64,000 nt of DNA, taken from Streptococcus merionis DSM 19192. GTDB lineage: Bacteria > Bacillota > Bacilli > Lactobacillales > Streptococcaceae. Below the pieces are notes generated by a model. It did not search any database. It was not told where the DNA came from and saw nothing but the letters and a program-made list of their open reading frames with translations. This document shows positions 56,015 to 64,000 of the stretch, one piece after another (positions within the stretch are counted from its first letter, which is position 1; each line of letters opens with the position of its first letter). The position numbers and the translations under genes are program-made. The stretch lies in the NCBI RefSeq assembly GCF_000380085.1, contig NZ_KB904558.1:1-64000 (forward strand). Reading direction: 5' to 3'.

Positions 56015-56028
56015 TGACACCGGTGTCA
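56015..56028. promoter_or_regulatory. LacI-type operator, copy 1
   Basis: TGACACCGGTGTCA is a perfect 14-base palindrome with a central CG, the hallmark of LacI-family sites. It lies about 15 bases beyond the likely transcription start of the minus-strand operon. It is preceded, in the direction of transcription, by TAAACGCTT (56031-56039). The same pair of motifs flanks the divergent promoter. Confidence 0.8.
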
Positions 56029-56046
56029 TTAAGCGTTTACATTCGT

Positions 56047-56075
56047 ATTATAAACTGTTAACGTTTTCTTGTCAA
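56047..56075 (-). promoter_or_regulatory. Consensus promoter of the importer operon
   Basis: On the minus strand TTGACA (56070-56075) and TATAAT (56047-56052) are both perfect and 17 bases apart. A cre-like sequence on the opposite strand (TGTTAACGTTTTCT, 56056-56069, 13 of 14 positions) fills the spacer. A promoter this strong needs tight repression, consistent with the adjacent operator. Confidence 0.88.
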
Positions 56076-56121
56076 CCATTTTGATAAAAATTTTATAAAA
56101 AAACCCGTATTGCATTTTTTC

Positions 56122-56150
56122 TTGACTATTTATATCAATTAAGATATAGT
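56122..56150 (+). promoter_or_regulatory. Promoter of the beta-helix surface protein gene
   Basis: TTGACT (56122-56127) and TATAGT (56145-56150) are separated by 17 bases. The start of transcription would fall near 56157, next to AAGCGTTTA and the operator copy. The leader to the ATG is about 130 bases. Confidence 0.8.
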
Positions 56151-56167
56151 GAGGGCAAGCGTTTATA

Positions 56168-56181
56168 TGACATCGGTGTCT
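56168..56181. promoter_or_regulatory. LacI-type operator, copy 2
   Basis: TGACATCGGTGTCT differs from copy 1 at two of 14 positions. It lies 17 bases downstream of the plus-strand -10 box, preceded by AAGCGTTTA (56157-56165). Geometry and motif order mirror copy 1, so one regulator likely blocks both promoters. Confidence 0.78.
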
Positions 56182-56290
56182 TTTATGGTAGATTGAAATA
56201 AGATTAGGAGATCATCAAACCTGTATTTCTAAACCGATGGTCTTTCTCTCTCGTTTCAATCGAATATATCATTCAAAGGAGAATCTATAA

Positions 56291-58432
56291 ATGACACAAT
56301 TCAATAAACAAAACTTTTCCATTCGTAAGTTATCGGTTGGAGGTTGTTCAGCATTTATTGGGCTTGCCCTATTTTCTACTACTCCTGTCTTTGCCAATGA
56401 AGCTTCTTCAATAGAACAAGATCCCTCACTAAGCACATCACAGCTAACAGAAATAGAAAACACGCAGAACAATTCAGAAGGAACTCTCGGTGCTGAAATG
56501 AAATCGGCAAGGACAAGTGACGAGATTATCCCGAAAGAAAGCGGCAATACAGAGTTAATACTTTCAGATGAGGCTCTAACACAAGAAGAATCCCTCACTG
56601 CTGAAATAAGACAAGCTGGCAATGAGGGAAATACTGAGCAAACATTTTCAAATGAACCTCTAAATATAAAAACACAATACGGTGCAATTGGCGATGGTAT
56701 TGCAGATGATCGCAAAGCTTTGCAAGATGCTATTGATGCAGCAAGCACAGGACTTGGGGGTGGTATCGTTTATCTCCCAGAGGGTACTTACCGCATGGAG
56801 GAAATTATCTTCCTCAAGAGTAATATTCATGTCCAACTTCACGAAAAAGCAACCATCCTAAACTACATCAATCAGAAAGATCATCCTTCTATTGTTTTTA
56901 TGACCGGTGAATTTACCGATGATGGAAAGCAGGTGGAATGGGCTCCAACCGAAAATATCACTTTTACTGGTGGAACTATTGATATGAATGGCCAGCTAAA
57001 TGCTGAGGGAACAAAGGCTAAAAATCTCCCACTTATCAACTCTTCTGGTGCTTTTGCTATCGGAAATTCAACTAATGTTACAATCCGTGATGTAACCTTC
57101 AAAGATAGTTATAAGGGGCATGCTATCCAAATTGCAGGGAGCAAAAACGTCCTTATTGATAATTCCCGTTTTATCGGCCAAGCCCTTCCAAATACCCTTA
57201 AAGATAGCCAACTTATCAATTATGAGAGCATTCAAATCGAACCCCTCACAAGGAAAGGTTTTCCTTATGCTCTTAATAATACTGGAGCAAAATCAGAAAA
57301 TATCACCATCCAAAATTCCTACTTTGGAAAAAGTAATACTGCTGGTGAATTAGTGACCGCTATCGGTACTCATTACCAAGATATGACAACCGAAAATCCA
57401 GAAAACATTAAAATCCTGAATAACCACTTTGATAATATGGTCTATGCCGGTATACGTTTTACAGGATTTACAAATGTCCTCATTCAAGGAAATCACTTCA
57501 CCAAAAAAGCGAAGGAAGATAGTATCCACTATCGCGAAAAAGGTGCTACATTAGTGAACGGTTATTCTTATAATAACAAAGATAAATCACATGTTCTGGA
57601 TTTGAACAAGCATATCACTGTCACGGAAAATACCTTTGATATTGCTGATTCCAATACCAAATCCATTCGTTTTGCGAAAGACAATGCTCAAAATTTAGGC
57701 GAGATTCGAGATATTGCAATTACTAATAATACAATTACATATACGCATCCCGACTCAAAGCAACCAGCTATCCAAACCTTGCGTGTCGTTGATAACTTGA
57801 CCATTACAGGAAATACAATTCTTGGTGGCTATCAAGGTATTACACTAGCAGAAACTTCTGGAGCTACTCTCCTAGCAAACAATATCATATCTAACGTGTC
57901 GGATACTTATATGGATTTATCTAAATTAGGGTCTAATCAGACAATTCATTTAAAAACACAAGGAGCTGGCACAATCGAATTAACCACTGATGATAACCAG
58001 TATCACTTCCTTGCAAAATCCAATTCTGGATTTGTCTATGCGGGGCTGTATAGTGATCCAGTGTCGAAGCAAAAAATTTCTGATGCTACGACATACTCTA
58101 TTCCAATAAACGAAGCCACTACTTCCTCACTAATCTTCTTATTTAATGTTCTATCCAAAGAAGAACAAGATGTTTCACCTAAAAGCAATCCTAAACTTCC
58201 AAGTAACCCTCAAAACAACAGGCCTAGTCCATTGAATGATATAAGAATAACTCTTAACACAACGGAGAAAAAAGATTCATCTCCTATATCGTCAATTACA
58301 AAGAAAGCCCAGATTTCACCTCAATCAATCTTACCAAGAACAGGACAGAGCACCTCAACGTTAACTCTATTAGGAAGTTTTATCCTGCTAGGAGTGGGGA
58401 TGAACTTAATATCAAAAAAAGATGGAAATTGA
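56291..58432 (+). CDS. LPXTG-anchored beta-helix protein (pectate-lyase-3-like)
   Basis: A 713-residue surface protein. A YSIRK-type signal (FSIRKLSVGGCSAFIGLALF, 11-30) is followed by an acidic Ser/Thr/Glu-rich stretch to about 120. The catalytic-looking domain starts NIKTQYGAIGDGIADDRKALQDAIDAA, typical of pectate_lyase_3 folds, and continues as right-handed beta-helix rungs (NVLIDNSRFIG, NIKILNNHFDN, NVLIQGNHFT, NLTITGNTILGG). The sorting signal LPRTG is near 681-685, then a hydrophobic helix and KKDGN. It is probably a polysaccharide hydrolase or lyase; the exact substrate is unknown. AAAGGAG precedes the ATG. Confidence 0.85.
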   Translation: MTQFNKQNFSIRKLSVGGCSAFIGLALFSTTPVFANEASSIEQDPSLSTSQLTEIENTQNNSEGTLGAEMKSARTSDEIIPKESGNTELILSDEALTQEESLTAEIRQAGNEGNTEQTFSNEPLNIKTQYGAIGDGIADDRKALQDAIDAASTGLGGGIVYLPEGTYRMEEIIFLKSNIHVQLHEKATILNYINQKDHPSIVFMTGEFTDDGKQVEWAPTENITFTGGTIDMNGQLNAEGTKAKNLPLINSSGAFAIGNSTNVTIRDVTFKDSYKGHAIQIAGSKNVLIDNSRFIGQALPNTLKDSQLINYESIQIEPLTRKGFPYALNNTGAKSENITIQNSYFGKSNTAGELVTAIGTHYQDMTTENPENIKILNNHFDNMVYAGIRFTGFTNVLIQGNHFTKKAKEDSIHYREKGATLVNGYSYNNKDKSHVLDLNKHITVTENTFDIADSNTKSIRFAKDNAQNLGEIRDIAITNNTITYTHPDSKQPAIQTLRVVDNLTITGNTILGGYQGITLAETSGATLLANNIISNVSDTYMDLSKLGSNQTIHLKTQGAGTIELTTDDNQYHFLAKSNSGFVYAGLYSDPVSKQKISDATTYSIPINEATTSSLIFLFNVLSKEEQDVSPKSNPKLPSNPQNNRPSPLNDIRITLNTTEKKDSSPISSITKKAQISPQSILPRTGQSTSTLTLLGSFILLGVGMNLISKKDGN

Positions 58433-58640
58433 CATACATGTTATTCCAAAAACACATTTAGAAAAGCAAACTCCAGATGTAACTGAAATTAGATAGAGTA
58501 AGTTGAGAATATAACAAAAGATAAACTGAATAACGTATCTATTTCTCAAGATAGCTTTCTAGTAATAGATTGACACAGCTTCTCTCTATCAAGTCTACAA
58601 TCTCAGTTACTAATCACCCTCTAATATTTCCTCTCTATGC

Positions 58641-58668
58641 GAAAAAGCCTTGCAATCAAGGCTTTTTC
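58641..58668 (+). terminator. Strong terminator downstream of the surface protein gene
   Basis: A perfect 12-base stem (GAAAAAGCCTTG and its complement around CAAT) with T/A-rich arms. It lies about 210 bases after the stop codon and could act in both directions. Confidence 0.8.
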
Positions 58669-58856
58669 TAATTCCTTTCACTCTAGAGTTACGAGTCTTT
58701 TATATATAGAACGGTACATCTTTGGTTTAAAAAGGCGTACTAGATCATGATCTGATTTTGAGACAACTTTGTATCTTGTTTCAATCTACTATACCCCTAA
58801 CATTTCCTTTGAATTCATGTTCTTTCAGAATAACGCATTTTGTGGGATGGGTCAAG

Positions 58857-58885
58857 AAAAATCAGCCTGTAACAGACTGATTTTT
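58857..58885. terminator. Candidate alaS terminator
   Basis: AAAAATCAG and CTGATTTTT form a nine-base stem around an 11-base loop, with A and T runs at the ends. It is 245 bases beyond the alaS stop in the minus direction and may serve either strand. Confidence 0.65.
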
Positions 58886-59129
58886 GTGTATGGTTATCTT
58901 CACAGCAGACAAGGCTAGTCTTGAGGTGGAAATCATGATTTCGTCCAATCTGTTTTTTCACCGTTGAAAGACGACTATTTGCACAGTTTCTAACCTTTGT
59001 AAGCCAAGTGTGATTGTTGGATCGCTGCTTTAGTAAGTTTCGTTCTAACCTTTGACCGCTTCCCAGACTTTTAAAGCTCAGCAAGACAGATTGAAGATTA
59101 GCGATAAATCTTTTGATGTTCTAAAAATA

Positions 59130-61751
59130 TTAGAGGTTTTCTGCGACTGCTGATAAGAGCTTGTCCATACCTGACACATCGCTACCACCAGCCATAGCCA
59201 TATCTGGTTTACCGCCACCTCGACCTGAGATGTGAGGTGCCAGAGCCTTAACTAGATTCCCAGCATGAACACCATCAGACTTGCTAGCGACTAGGAGGTT
59301 GACCTTATCGCCGATAGCCGCCACAAGGACAAGCACATCAGAGTAGTCTTTCTGCTTCCAGTTGTCCGCAAAGGTACGAAGAGCACCAGCATCAGATACC
59401 TGAACCTGACTTGCAATATAACGTACCCCATGAGCCTCCTTGACGTCCTTAAAGACATCTCCAGCCGCTGCTGCGGCAGCCCTTTCTTTGAGGGCCGCGT
59501 TTTCTTTTTGAAGTTCACGCAATTGCTCTTGCAGGCTTGCTACCTTGCTTGGAACTTCCTTAATTTGTGGTGCTTTCAAAGTTGTTGCGATTTCCTTGAG
59601 GGCATCTTCTTGTTCACGGTAGGCCTTAAAGGCATCTGCACTGGTCACTGCAATGATCCGACGAGTCCCTGAACCAATCCCCTCTTCCTTGAGAATTTTG
59701 AAGAGGCCGATTTCTGAGGTGTTCTCCAAATGCGTTCCACCACAAAGCTCAATCGAGTAATCACCGATTTTGACGACACGCACACTCTGACCATATTTTT
59801 CACCAAAGAGTGCCATCGCACCAAGCGATTTCGCGGTATCAATGTCTGTTTCAATCGTTTCAATAGCAAGTGCTTCCCAGATTTTTTCATTGACCTGTGT
59901 TTCGATGGCACGGAGTTCTGCTGCTGTCACTGCTTCAAAATGGGTAAAGTCAAAGCGGAGCATGTCCTCGTCATTGAGGGAACCTGCCTGAGTTGCATGT
60001 TTGCCAAGGATATTGTGAAGGGCTGCGTGAAGCAAATGAGTAGCTGTGTGATTTTTTTCAACTGCGTAACGGCGCTTCTGATCCACGGCTAAATGGTAAG
60101 TCTGACCAAGGCTTAGATCTGCTAGGACGTCCAGCGTGTGAAGGGGTTGACCATTTGGTGCTTTTTGCACATCAACAACCTTGGCCACAATGTCCCCAGC
60201 AGCAGTCGTGATGAGACCATGATCCGCTACTTGACCCCCCATCTCCGCATAAAACGGCGTTTCTGTAAAGACAGCCAGAGCAGTCTGACCTGCTTGAACG
60301 GTTTCAACAGCTTCATTATCAAAAACAAGGGCGGTCAAGTCAGAATCAAGCGCTAACGTGTCGTAAACAAAGGCAGACGGCACTGTGATGTTTTGCAAGG
60401 TTTCATTTTGCATGCCCATAGAACCACCTTTGACCACTGCTGCCCGAGCGCGATCCTGCTGCTCTTTCATGGCAGCCTTAAACCCATCGTGATCAATCTT
60501 AAAACCAGCATCCTCAGCCAATTCCTCAGTCAGCTCCACTGGGAATCCGTAGGTATCATAAAGTTTGAAAATGTCCTGACCTTCAAGCGTGTCCTTGCCA
60601 GCAGCCTTAAGCTCTGCTAAGAGATCGTCCAAGTGACCTGATCCCGCATCGATGGTACGAGCAAAGGTATCTTCCTCACGCTTAACGATTTTTTCGATGA
60701 AATCGCGTTTTTCAAGGACTTCTGGGTAATAACTTTCCATGATTTGACCAACGGTCACGACCAATTTGTATAGGAAAGGCTCATTGATCCCCAGACGACG
60801 GCCGTGCATGACCGCTCGACGAAGGAGGCGGCGCAGAACATAACCCCGACCTTCATTACCTGGCAATGCACCATCGCCAATCGCAAATGTCAGCGAACGG
60901 ATATGGTCAGCAATCACCTTGAAACTCATATTATCCCCATCTGGGTCATAAGTCTTACCAGAAAGCTTTTCCACTTCACGAATGATTGGCATGAAGAGAT
61001 CCGTTTCAAAGTTAGTTTTGGCCCCTTGGAAAATCGAAACGATACGCTCCAAACCAGCACCCGTATCGATGTTTTTAGCTGGTAATTCCTTGTACTCTGA
61101 ACGAGGGACTTTAGGATCGGCATTGAATTGAGACAAAACGATGTTCCAGATCTCGATGTAGCGATCGTTCTCGATATCTTCTGCAATCAAGCGTATGCCA
61201 ATATTTTCAGGGTCAAAGGCTTCACCACGGTCATAGAAAATCTCTGTGTCTGGACCAGAAGGGCCTGCACCGATTTCCCAAAAATTGTCCTCAACCGGAA
61301 TGAGGTGACTTGGGTCAACCCCCAATTCAATCCAGCGATTGTAGGAATCCTTGTCCTCAGGATAGTAAGTCATGTAAAGCTTGTCCAACTCAAAACCAAA
61401 CCATTCTGGGCTGGTCAAAAGTTCAAAAGCAAAGCCAATGGCTTCATCGCGGAAATAATCACCAATAGAGAAATTTCCCAGCATTTCAAACATGGTATGA
61501 TGACGAGCAGTCTTTCCGACATTTTCAATATCATTGGTCCGAATAGACTTTTGAGCATTGGTAATCCGTGGATTTTCAGGAATAACAGAGCCGTCAAAAT
61601 ATTTTTTGAGAGTTGCAACCCCAGAGTTAATCCAAAGAAGGGTCGGGTCATTGACAGGTACTAAGTTAGCCGATGGCTCAACTGAGTGCCCTTTTGATTC
61701 AAAAAAGTCAAGCCACATTTGGCGAACTTGTGCAGAAGATAATTGTTTCAT
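59130..61751 (-). CDS. alaS: Alanyl-tRNA synthetase
   Basis: An 873-residue class II synthetase that charges tRNA-Ala and edits mischarged Ser and Gly. In order: the class II core ([49 protein letters not shown]), a tRNA-binding helical region, the editing domain with [13 protein letters not shown] (about 567-579) and [11 protein letters not shown], then a coiled coil and C-Ala domain ending [12 protein letters not shown]. The second ATG (MKQLSSAQV) is chosen because AAAGGA is correctly spaced from it. It is 415 bases after the LURP-one gene and may share the T-box-controlled transcript. Confidence 0.97.
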   Translation of the reverse strand: MKQLSSAQVRQMWLDFFESKGHSVEPSANLVPVNDPTLLWINSGVATLKKYFDGSVIPENPRITNAQKSIRTNDIENVGKTARHHTMFEMLGNFSIGDYFRDEAIGFAFELLTSPEWFGFELDKLYMTYYPEDKDSYNRWIELGVDPSHLIPVEDNFWEIGAGPSGPDTEIFYDRGEAFDPENIGIRLIAEDIENDRYIEIWNIVLSQFNADPKVPRSEYKELPAKNIDTGAGLERIVSIFQGAKTNFETDLFMPIIREVEKLSGKTYDPDGDNMSFKVIADHIRSLTFAIGDGALPGNEGRGYVLRRLLRRAVMHGRRLGINEPFLYKLVVTVGQIMESYYPEVLEKRDFIEKIVKREEDTFARTIDAGSGHLDDLLAELKAAGKDTLEGQDIFKLYDTYGFPVELTEELAEDAGFKIDHDGFKAAMKEQQDRARAAVVKGGSMGMQNETLQNITVPSAFVYDTLALDSDLTALVFDNEAVETVQAGQTALAVFTETPFYAEMGGQVADHGLITTAAGDIVAKVVDVQKAPNGQPLHTLDVLADLSLGQTYHLAVDQKRRYAVEKNHTATHLLHAALHNILGKHATQAGSLNDEDMLRFDFTHFEAVTAAELRAIETQVNEKIWEALAIETIETDIDTAKSLGAMALFGEKYGQSVRVVKIGDYSIELCGGTHLENTSEIGLFKILKEEGIGSGTRRIIAVTSADAFKAYREQEDALKEIATTLKAPQIKEVPSKVASLQEQLRELQKENAALKERAAAAAAGDVFKDVKEAHGVRYIASQVQVSDAGALRTFADNWKQKDYSDVLVLVAAIGDKVNLLVASKSDGVHAGNLVKALAPHISGRGGGKPDMAMAGGSDVSGMDKLLSAVAENL

Positions 61752-61839
61752 TTTCATATTCCTTTATTGTAAGATATAGAGCTATTAAGAAATCCTTCGA
61801 AAGCATGAGAAAACTTTTAAGCCTCTAGGGAGTTTTTCA

Positions 61840-62165
61840 GTTACAGTTTTTAGTTTTATACATAATCTTCAGAGATTACAAACTTTTGGGGTTAGAGCAG
61901 AGCCATCATGGCTATCTGTCTAGTGTGATGATGTCGAAGAGTTAGCTGCAATGGCTTCCTGCTCCTTGACGTAATCAATAGCGATGACGAGAGAAATGAC
62001 TAGATCCGCATAACTGTCTTCGGAGAGGCTGGTATAAAAGTAATCGGTCTCGTTTCTTTTGTAGTTTAAACAGATTGACGCAGTAGTTGTCTGGGTTGTA
62101 AAATACTGATAATTCACCATTCTACAACCCTAGCCAACTTTGCGGGGGTGAGACGACGAAGTCAA
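61840..62165. repeat. Composite intergenic repeat beside alaS
   Basis: An inverted family A core (61854-61911: TTTATACATAATCTTCAG onward to GCCATCATGGC) is followed by sequence resembling 12780-12830 (GATTGACGCAGTAGTTGTCTGG) and by a GGGGGTGAGACGACGAAG...CTCTCACTCCC hairpin close to the LURP-one stop. A 66-codon frame in it (61920-62120) is probably not a gene. The block separates the T-box/LURP-one unit from alaS. Confidence 0.7.
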
Positions 62166-62564
62166 TTATGACTTCTCTCTCACTCCCATACGCAACCATT
62201 CCTGACGGATTTTGGCAACGGTCTGCCCTACTTGCTTAAGCGTAAAGTTCATATCCCAGAAATCACCCTGAACCGTCATGCCAAGGCCTGAAATCGTATA
62301 TTTAGGCTTAAAGAAGGTCCATTCTTTTTTGATCGTAAATCTCTGCCCAGTCGCCAAAGTCACTGTAAACTGAGGCAAGAAAGTCAGGATTTTCTTCTCG
62401 ATTTTACTGACTAGTCTACCTTGCGTGTCTGCAATCGTAAAGGTCTTCGGAATCTGGAAAAAGCTTCCAGTGACTTCATAGGCTGGTAGACCTAGTTCAT
62501 CTTTAATGGTGAATTTCCCACCTAAAGCCCACATTTTTTGCTTGATTTCAAAATATTTTGCCAT
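62166..62564 (-). CDS. LURP-one-related protein
   Basis: A 132-residue protein of the LURP-one/Tubby-like beta-barrel family: FEIKQKMWALGGKFTIKDELGLPAYEVTGSFFQIPKTFTIAD and later TFFKPKYTISGLGM. Bacterial members have no known reaction; some bind membrane lipids. GGGAGG precedes the ATG. It lies directly behind a T-box leader, so its expression should rise when tRNA-Ala is uncharged, which is odd for a non-synthetase unless alaS is part of the same transcript. Confidence 0.82.
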   Translation of the reverse strand: MAKYFEIKQKMWALGGKFTIKDELGLPAYEVTGSFFQIPKTFTIADTQGRLVSKIEKKILTFLPQFTVTLATGQRFTIKKEWTFFKPKYTISGLGMTVQGDFWDMNFTLKQVGQTVAKIRQEWLRMGVREKS

Positions 62565-62592
62565 AAGAACCTCCCTAAGACAAGAAGAAGCC

Positions 62593-62790
62593 CATCAAAC
62601 GAAGGGCGAAAACCGCGGTACCACCTTCATTCGATGAACTTGTCATCCTCGTTGAGCCAAAGCTCAGCTATAAAAAGTGCAGAAGCACTTATTGTCAAAC
62701 AAGTAGCAACATCCGCTCAGCAAAGATGGCTCGCACTAACCGCCACTTCCCTGAATTTGCTTTAAGAGGGAGGATTCTTGTTTGTTGATC
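62593..62790 (-). ncRNA. T-box riboswitch leader, alanine type
   Basis: Read on the minus strand, the T-box sequence AAGGTGGTACCGCGG is at 62613-62627. A competing terminator pairs CATCGAATGAAGG (62624-62636) with CCTTCGTTTGATG (62593-62605), holding the T-box sequence in its loop, as expected. Upstream stems include GTGC..GCAC and TGAGC..GCTCA, and a stem I region with AGTGCGAGCC. The specifier is best read as GCU, followed by A, at 62705-62707, which codes alanine. It begins just after the prsA stop. Confidence 0.88.
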
Positions 62791-62794
62791 TTCA

Positions 62795-63757
62795 TCATTC
62801 AGAAGTTGATGATGACGTCTCTGTCTTGTCGGTCTTGGTGTATTGCGAAAGAAGACCTTGGAAGGCTTGATCTTTAACTTTCACATTGGCTGCTTGAAGT
62901 TCATCAGAAACAACGCCTGTGATAAAGGTTGCATCAGCTTTTTTCTGAGCCAAGATCGCTTTTTTCAACGTATCCTGATAATCTTTCCAGTTATCAGACT
63001 TCTCTGTTTTTTCGTTAAGTTTAACCACATAATAGCTGGTTGCATAAGTTTGAGGATCAACGACAGTCACCACAGACTCTCCAACTTTACCTGCTTCAAG
63101 AGCGAAAATAGCCTTTTGCAATTGGGCTGGAATGTCAGTAGAGGTAGAATCAAAAGTGACATTTCCCCCTTTTTCTTTAGTGGCAGTGTCTATCGAATTG
63201 TCCTTAGCTAATTGAGCAAAATCAGCACCCTCGGCCTTAGCTTTTTCAAGGACTTCGTTAGCTTTTGCTTCGTCTGCCAACTTGATGATTTGAGCTTTCA
63301 CTTCAGGTGTATAAGCATCGTAAGCTGCTTTGTAAGCTTCATCAGTCAATTCTTTTTCGGCTGCTTGAGATACTGCATACTCTACCAATTTATTGGTGCG
63401 GATTTGAGACCTATAGCTCTCCTCGGTCATACCGGCTGATGACAGAGCTTTAGCAAAGTTATCACCATATCGCTTCGCACTTTCCTCGTAAGCCTTTTGA
63501 ACCTCTTCATCGGTCACCTTTGAGCCATATTTAGCTTCAAAGATAGAGGTGATGACTTGTTCGAGAAGAACTTGTTGAGCGGCCTTATTGTTTTTGACCA
63601 CATCATAAAATTCTGAAACGGTGATGGTATCACCTTTCATCGTAATGATGTCTGAATCTGCGTTTGTTTTTGAAGTCACTGATAAGGTTGCTACTGAAGC
63701 AATGACTGCTGTCGCAATCAAGGCAATACCAGTGCCGACAATAGATTTTCTATTCAT
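62795..63757 (-). CDS. prsA: Foldase PrsA without lipobox cysteine
   Basis: A 320-residue extracytoplasmic folding protein with an N-terminal chaperone region, a parvulin-like PPIase core (VKAQIIKLADEAKANEVLEKAKAEGADFAQLAKDNSID... KGGNVTFDSTSTDIP) and a helical tail (LQAANVKVKDQAFQGLLSQYTK) ending in a Ser/Thr-rich end. Streptococcal PrsA is normally a lipoprotein with LAAC. Here the matching position reads LSVT at 25-28, with no cysteine in the whole protein, so lipid anchoring looks lost. It may stay as a signal-anchored or secreted form. AAGGAG precedes the ATG. Confidence 0.9.
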   Translation of the reverse strand: MNRKSIVGTGIALIATAVIASVATLSVTSKTNADSDIITMKGDTITVSEFYDVVKNNKAAQQVLLEQVITSIFEAKYGSKVTDEEVQKAYEESAKRYGDNFAKALSSAGMTEESYRSQIRTNKLVEYAVSQAAEKELTDEAYKAAYDAYTPEVKAQIIKLADEAKANEVLEKAKAEGADFAQLAKDNSIDTATKEKGGNVTFDSTSTDIPAQLQKAIFALEAGKVGESVVTVVDPQTYATSYYVVKLNEKTEKSDNWKDYQDTLKKAILAQKKADATFITGVVSDELQAANVKVKDQAFQGLLSQYTKTDKTETSSSTSE

Positions 63758-63794
63758 AGAATTCGTTTACTCCTTCTTTAAAATTAGCTTGTCT

Positions 63795-63800
63795 ATTATA
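63795..63800 (-). promoter_or_regulatory. prsA promoter (-10 box)
   Basis: The minus strand reads ATGGTATAAT, a perfect extended -10 box about 40 bases before the prsA ATG. No strong -35 is seen. Confidence 0.6.
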
Positions 63801-63826
63801 CCATAAAACCTTGAAGAATACTTAAA

Positions 63827-64000
63827 TTAGTCTGGCAGAATGATATTTTCTGCTTTTTTTCGAATCATGAGCAGGCCATCGCCAAGCGGGACAAGGCTTG
63901 CTGTTAGGTCAGGATGGTCAAGAGTCGCCTCAAAAAGCGCTTGAAGTCCCTTATAAATAGCGCGTTGCCCTCGCTTGATTTCTGAAAAATCCAACGCCAC
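63827..64000 (-). CDS. O-methyltransferase, C-terminal end (partial)
   Basis: The last 57 residues of a protein that runs off the window: FSEIKRGQRAIYKGLQALFEAT, then DLTASLVPLGDGLLMIRK and a TAA stop. SLVPLGDGL is the typical C-terminus of family 3 (caffeoyl-CoA-type) SAM-dependent O-methyltransferases. In pneumococci an O-methyltransferase gene also precedes prsA. Substrate unknown. Confidence 0.85.
   Translation of the reverse strand: MALDFSEIKRGQRAIYKGLQALFEATLDHPDLTASLVPLGDGLLMIRKKAENIILPD

Larger units (their letters stand above)
58433..59129. other. Intergenic region between the surface protein gene and alaS
   Basis: About 700 bases with no convincing gene. It holds the two terminators listed separately and some AT-rich sequence. 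A minus-strand frame at 58815-59084 lacks a ribosome site and family features. I see no repeat family from the other blocks here. Confidence 0.6.

Noticed and set aside
58815-59084. 89-codon minus-strand frame between the surface protein gene and alaS
   Set aside because: No ribosome site, no recognisable domain, and it spans a terminator hairpin.
61920-62120. 66-codon minus-strand frame beside alaS
   Set aside because: It lies in repeat sequence resembling 12780-12830, has no clear ribosome site and resembles no family.
1-64000. CRISPR arrays, tRNA or rRNA genes, prophage and insertion sequences
   Set aside because: No regularly spaced repeats, cloverleaf genes, integrase or transposase frames were seen.

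Overview
The window is chromosomal DNA from a Firmicute, almost certainly a Streptococcus. The evidence is a deo/rns/coaA/rpsT neighbourhood arranged as in S. mutans, an rgp rhamnan operon, HPr/EI, MntE, a YSIRK/LPXTG surface protein, SD-led genes and consensus sigma-70 promoters. I cannot fix the species. I see no tRNA, rRNA, CRISPR, phage or transposase gene.

Layout. (1) 1-4660: an intergenic repeat block, pcrA (-) and mntE (+). (2) 4665-12416 (-): a nucleoside salvage operon, rsmC-like/pdp/deoC/cdd followed by the nucleoside ABC importer rnsBACD. (3) 12494-14942 (+): a 57-residue membrane ORF with its own promoter, coaA, rpsT and a FlaR-type P-loop protein. (4) 15588-26212 (-): rgpA-F, a GacH-like glycerol-phosphate transferase and a GT-C-like membrane protein, which together build a rhamnose wall polysaccharide. 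(5) 26503-28503 (-): ptsH-ptsI. (6) 28768-39440: citrate fermentation, with citO-citG-citC (+) converging on oadA-oadG-bccP-oadB-citDEF-transporter-citX (-). (7) 39788-44232 (-): a DUF1576 protein pair and an incomplete amino-acid ABC importer, interrupted by repeats. (8) 44461-58432: a locus with a LacI-type regulator. (9) 58433-64000 (-): alaS, an alanine-type T-box leader before a LURP-one gene, prsA and the end of an O-methyltransferase gene.

The most unusual region is 44461-58432. A long minus-strand gene run encodes a 2H phosphoesterase-like protein, an AfuABC/FbpABC-type ABC importer, MgtC, an unrecognised 124-residue protein, a PhoU-like protein, GalT, GalE, a LacI-family regulator and an amidase. 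It is divergent from a sortase-anchored beta-helix protein. Both divergent promoters carry the same near-palindromic operator just downstream of the -10 box, so they look co-regulated. My inference is a scavenging system in which a surface enzyme cuts a phosphorylated glycan, the importer brings in a sugar phosphate, and GalT/GalE take galactose-1-phosphate into UDP-sugars without GalK, while PhoU/MgtC-type proteins buffer phosphate. Substrate and function are untested.

Several intergenic gaps (near 1-330, 2700-2950, 12780-13050, 15130-15540, 42480-43290, 61840-62165) are filled by a few shared repeat families rather than genes.
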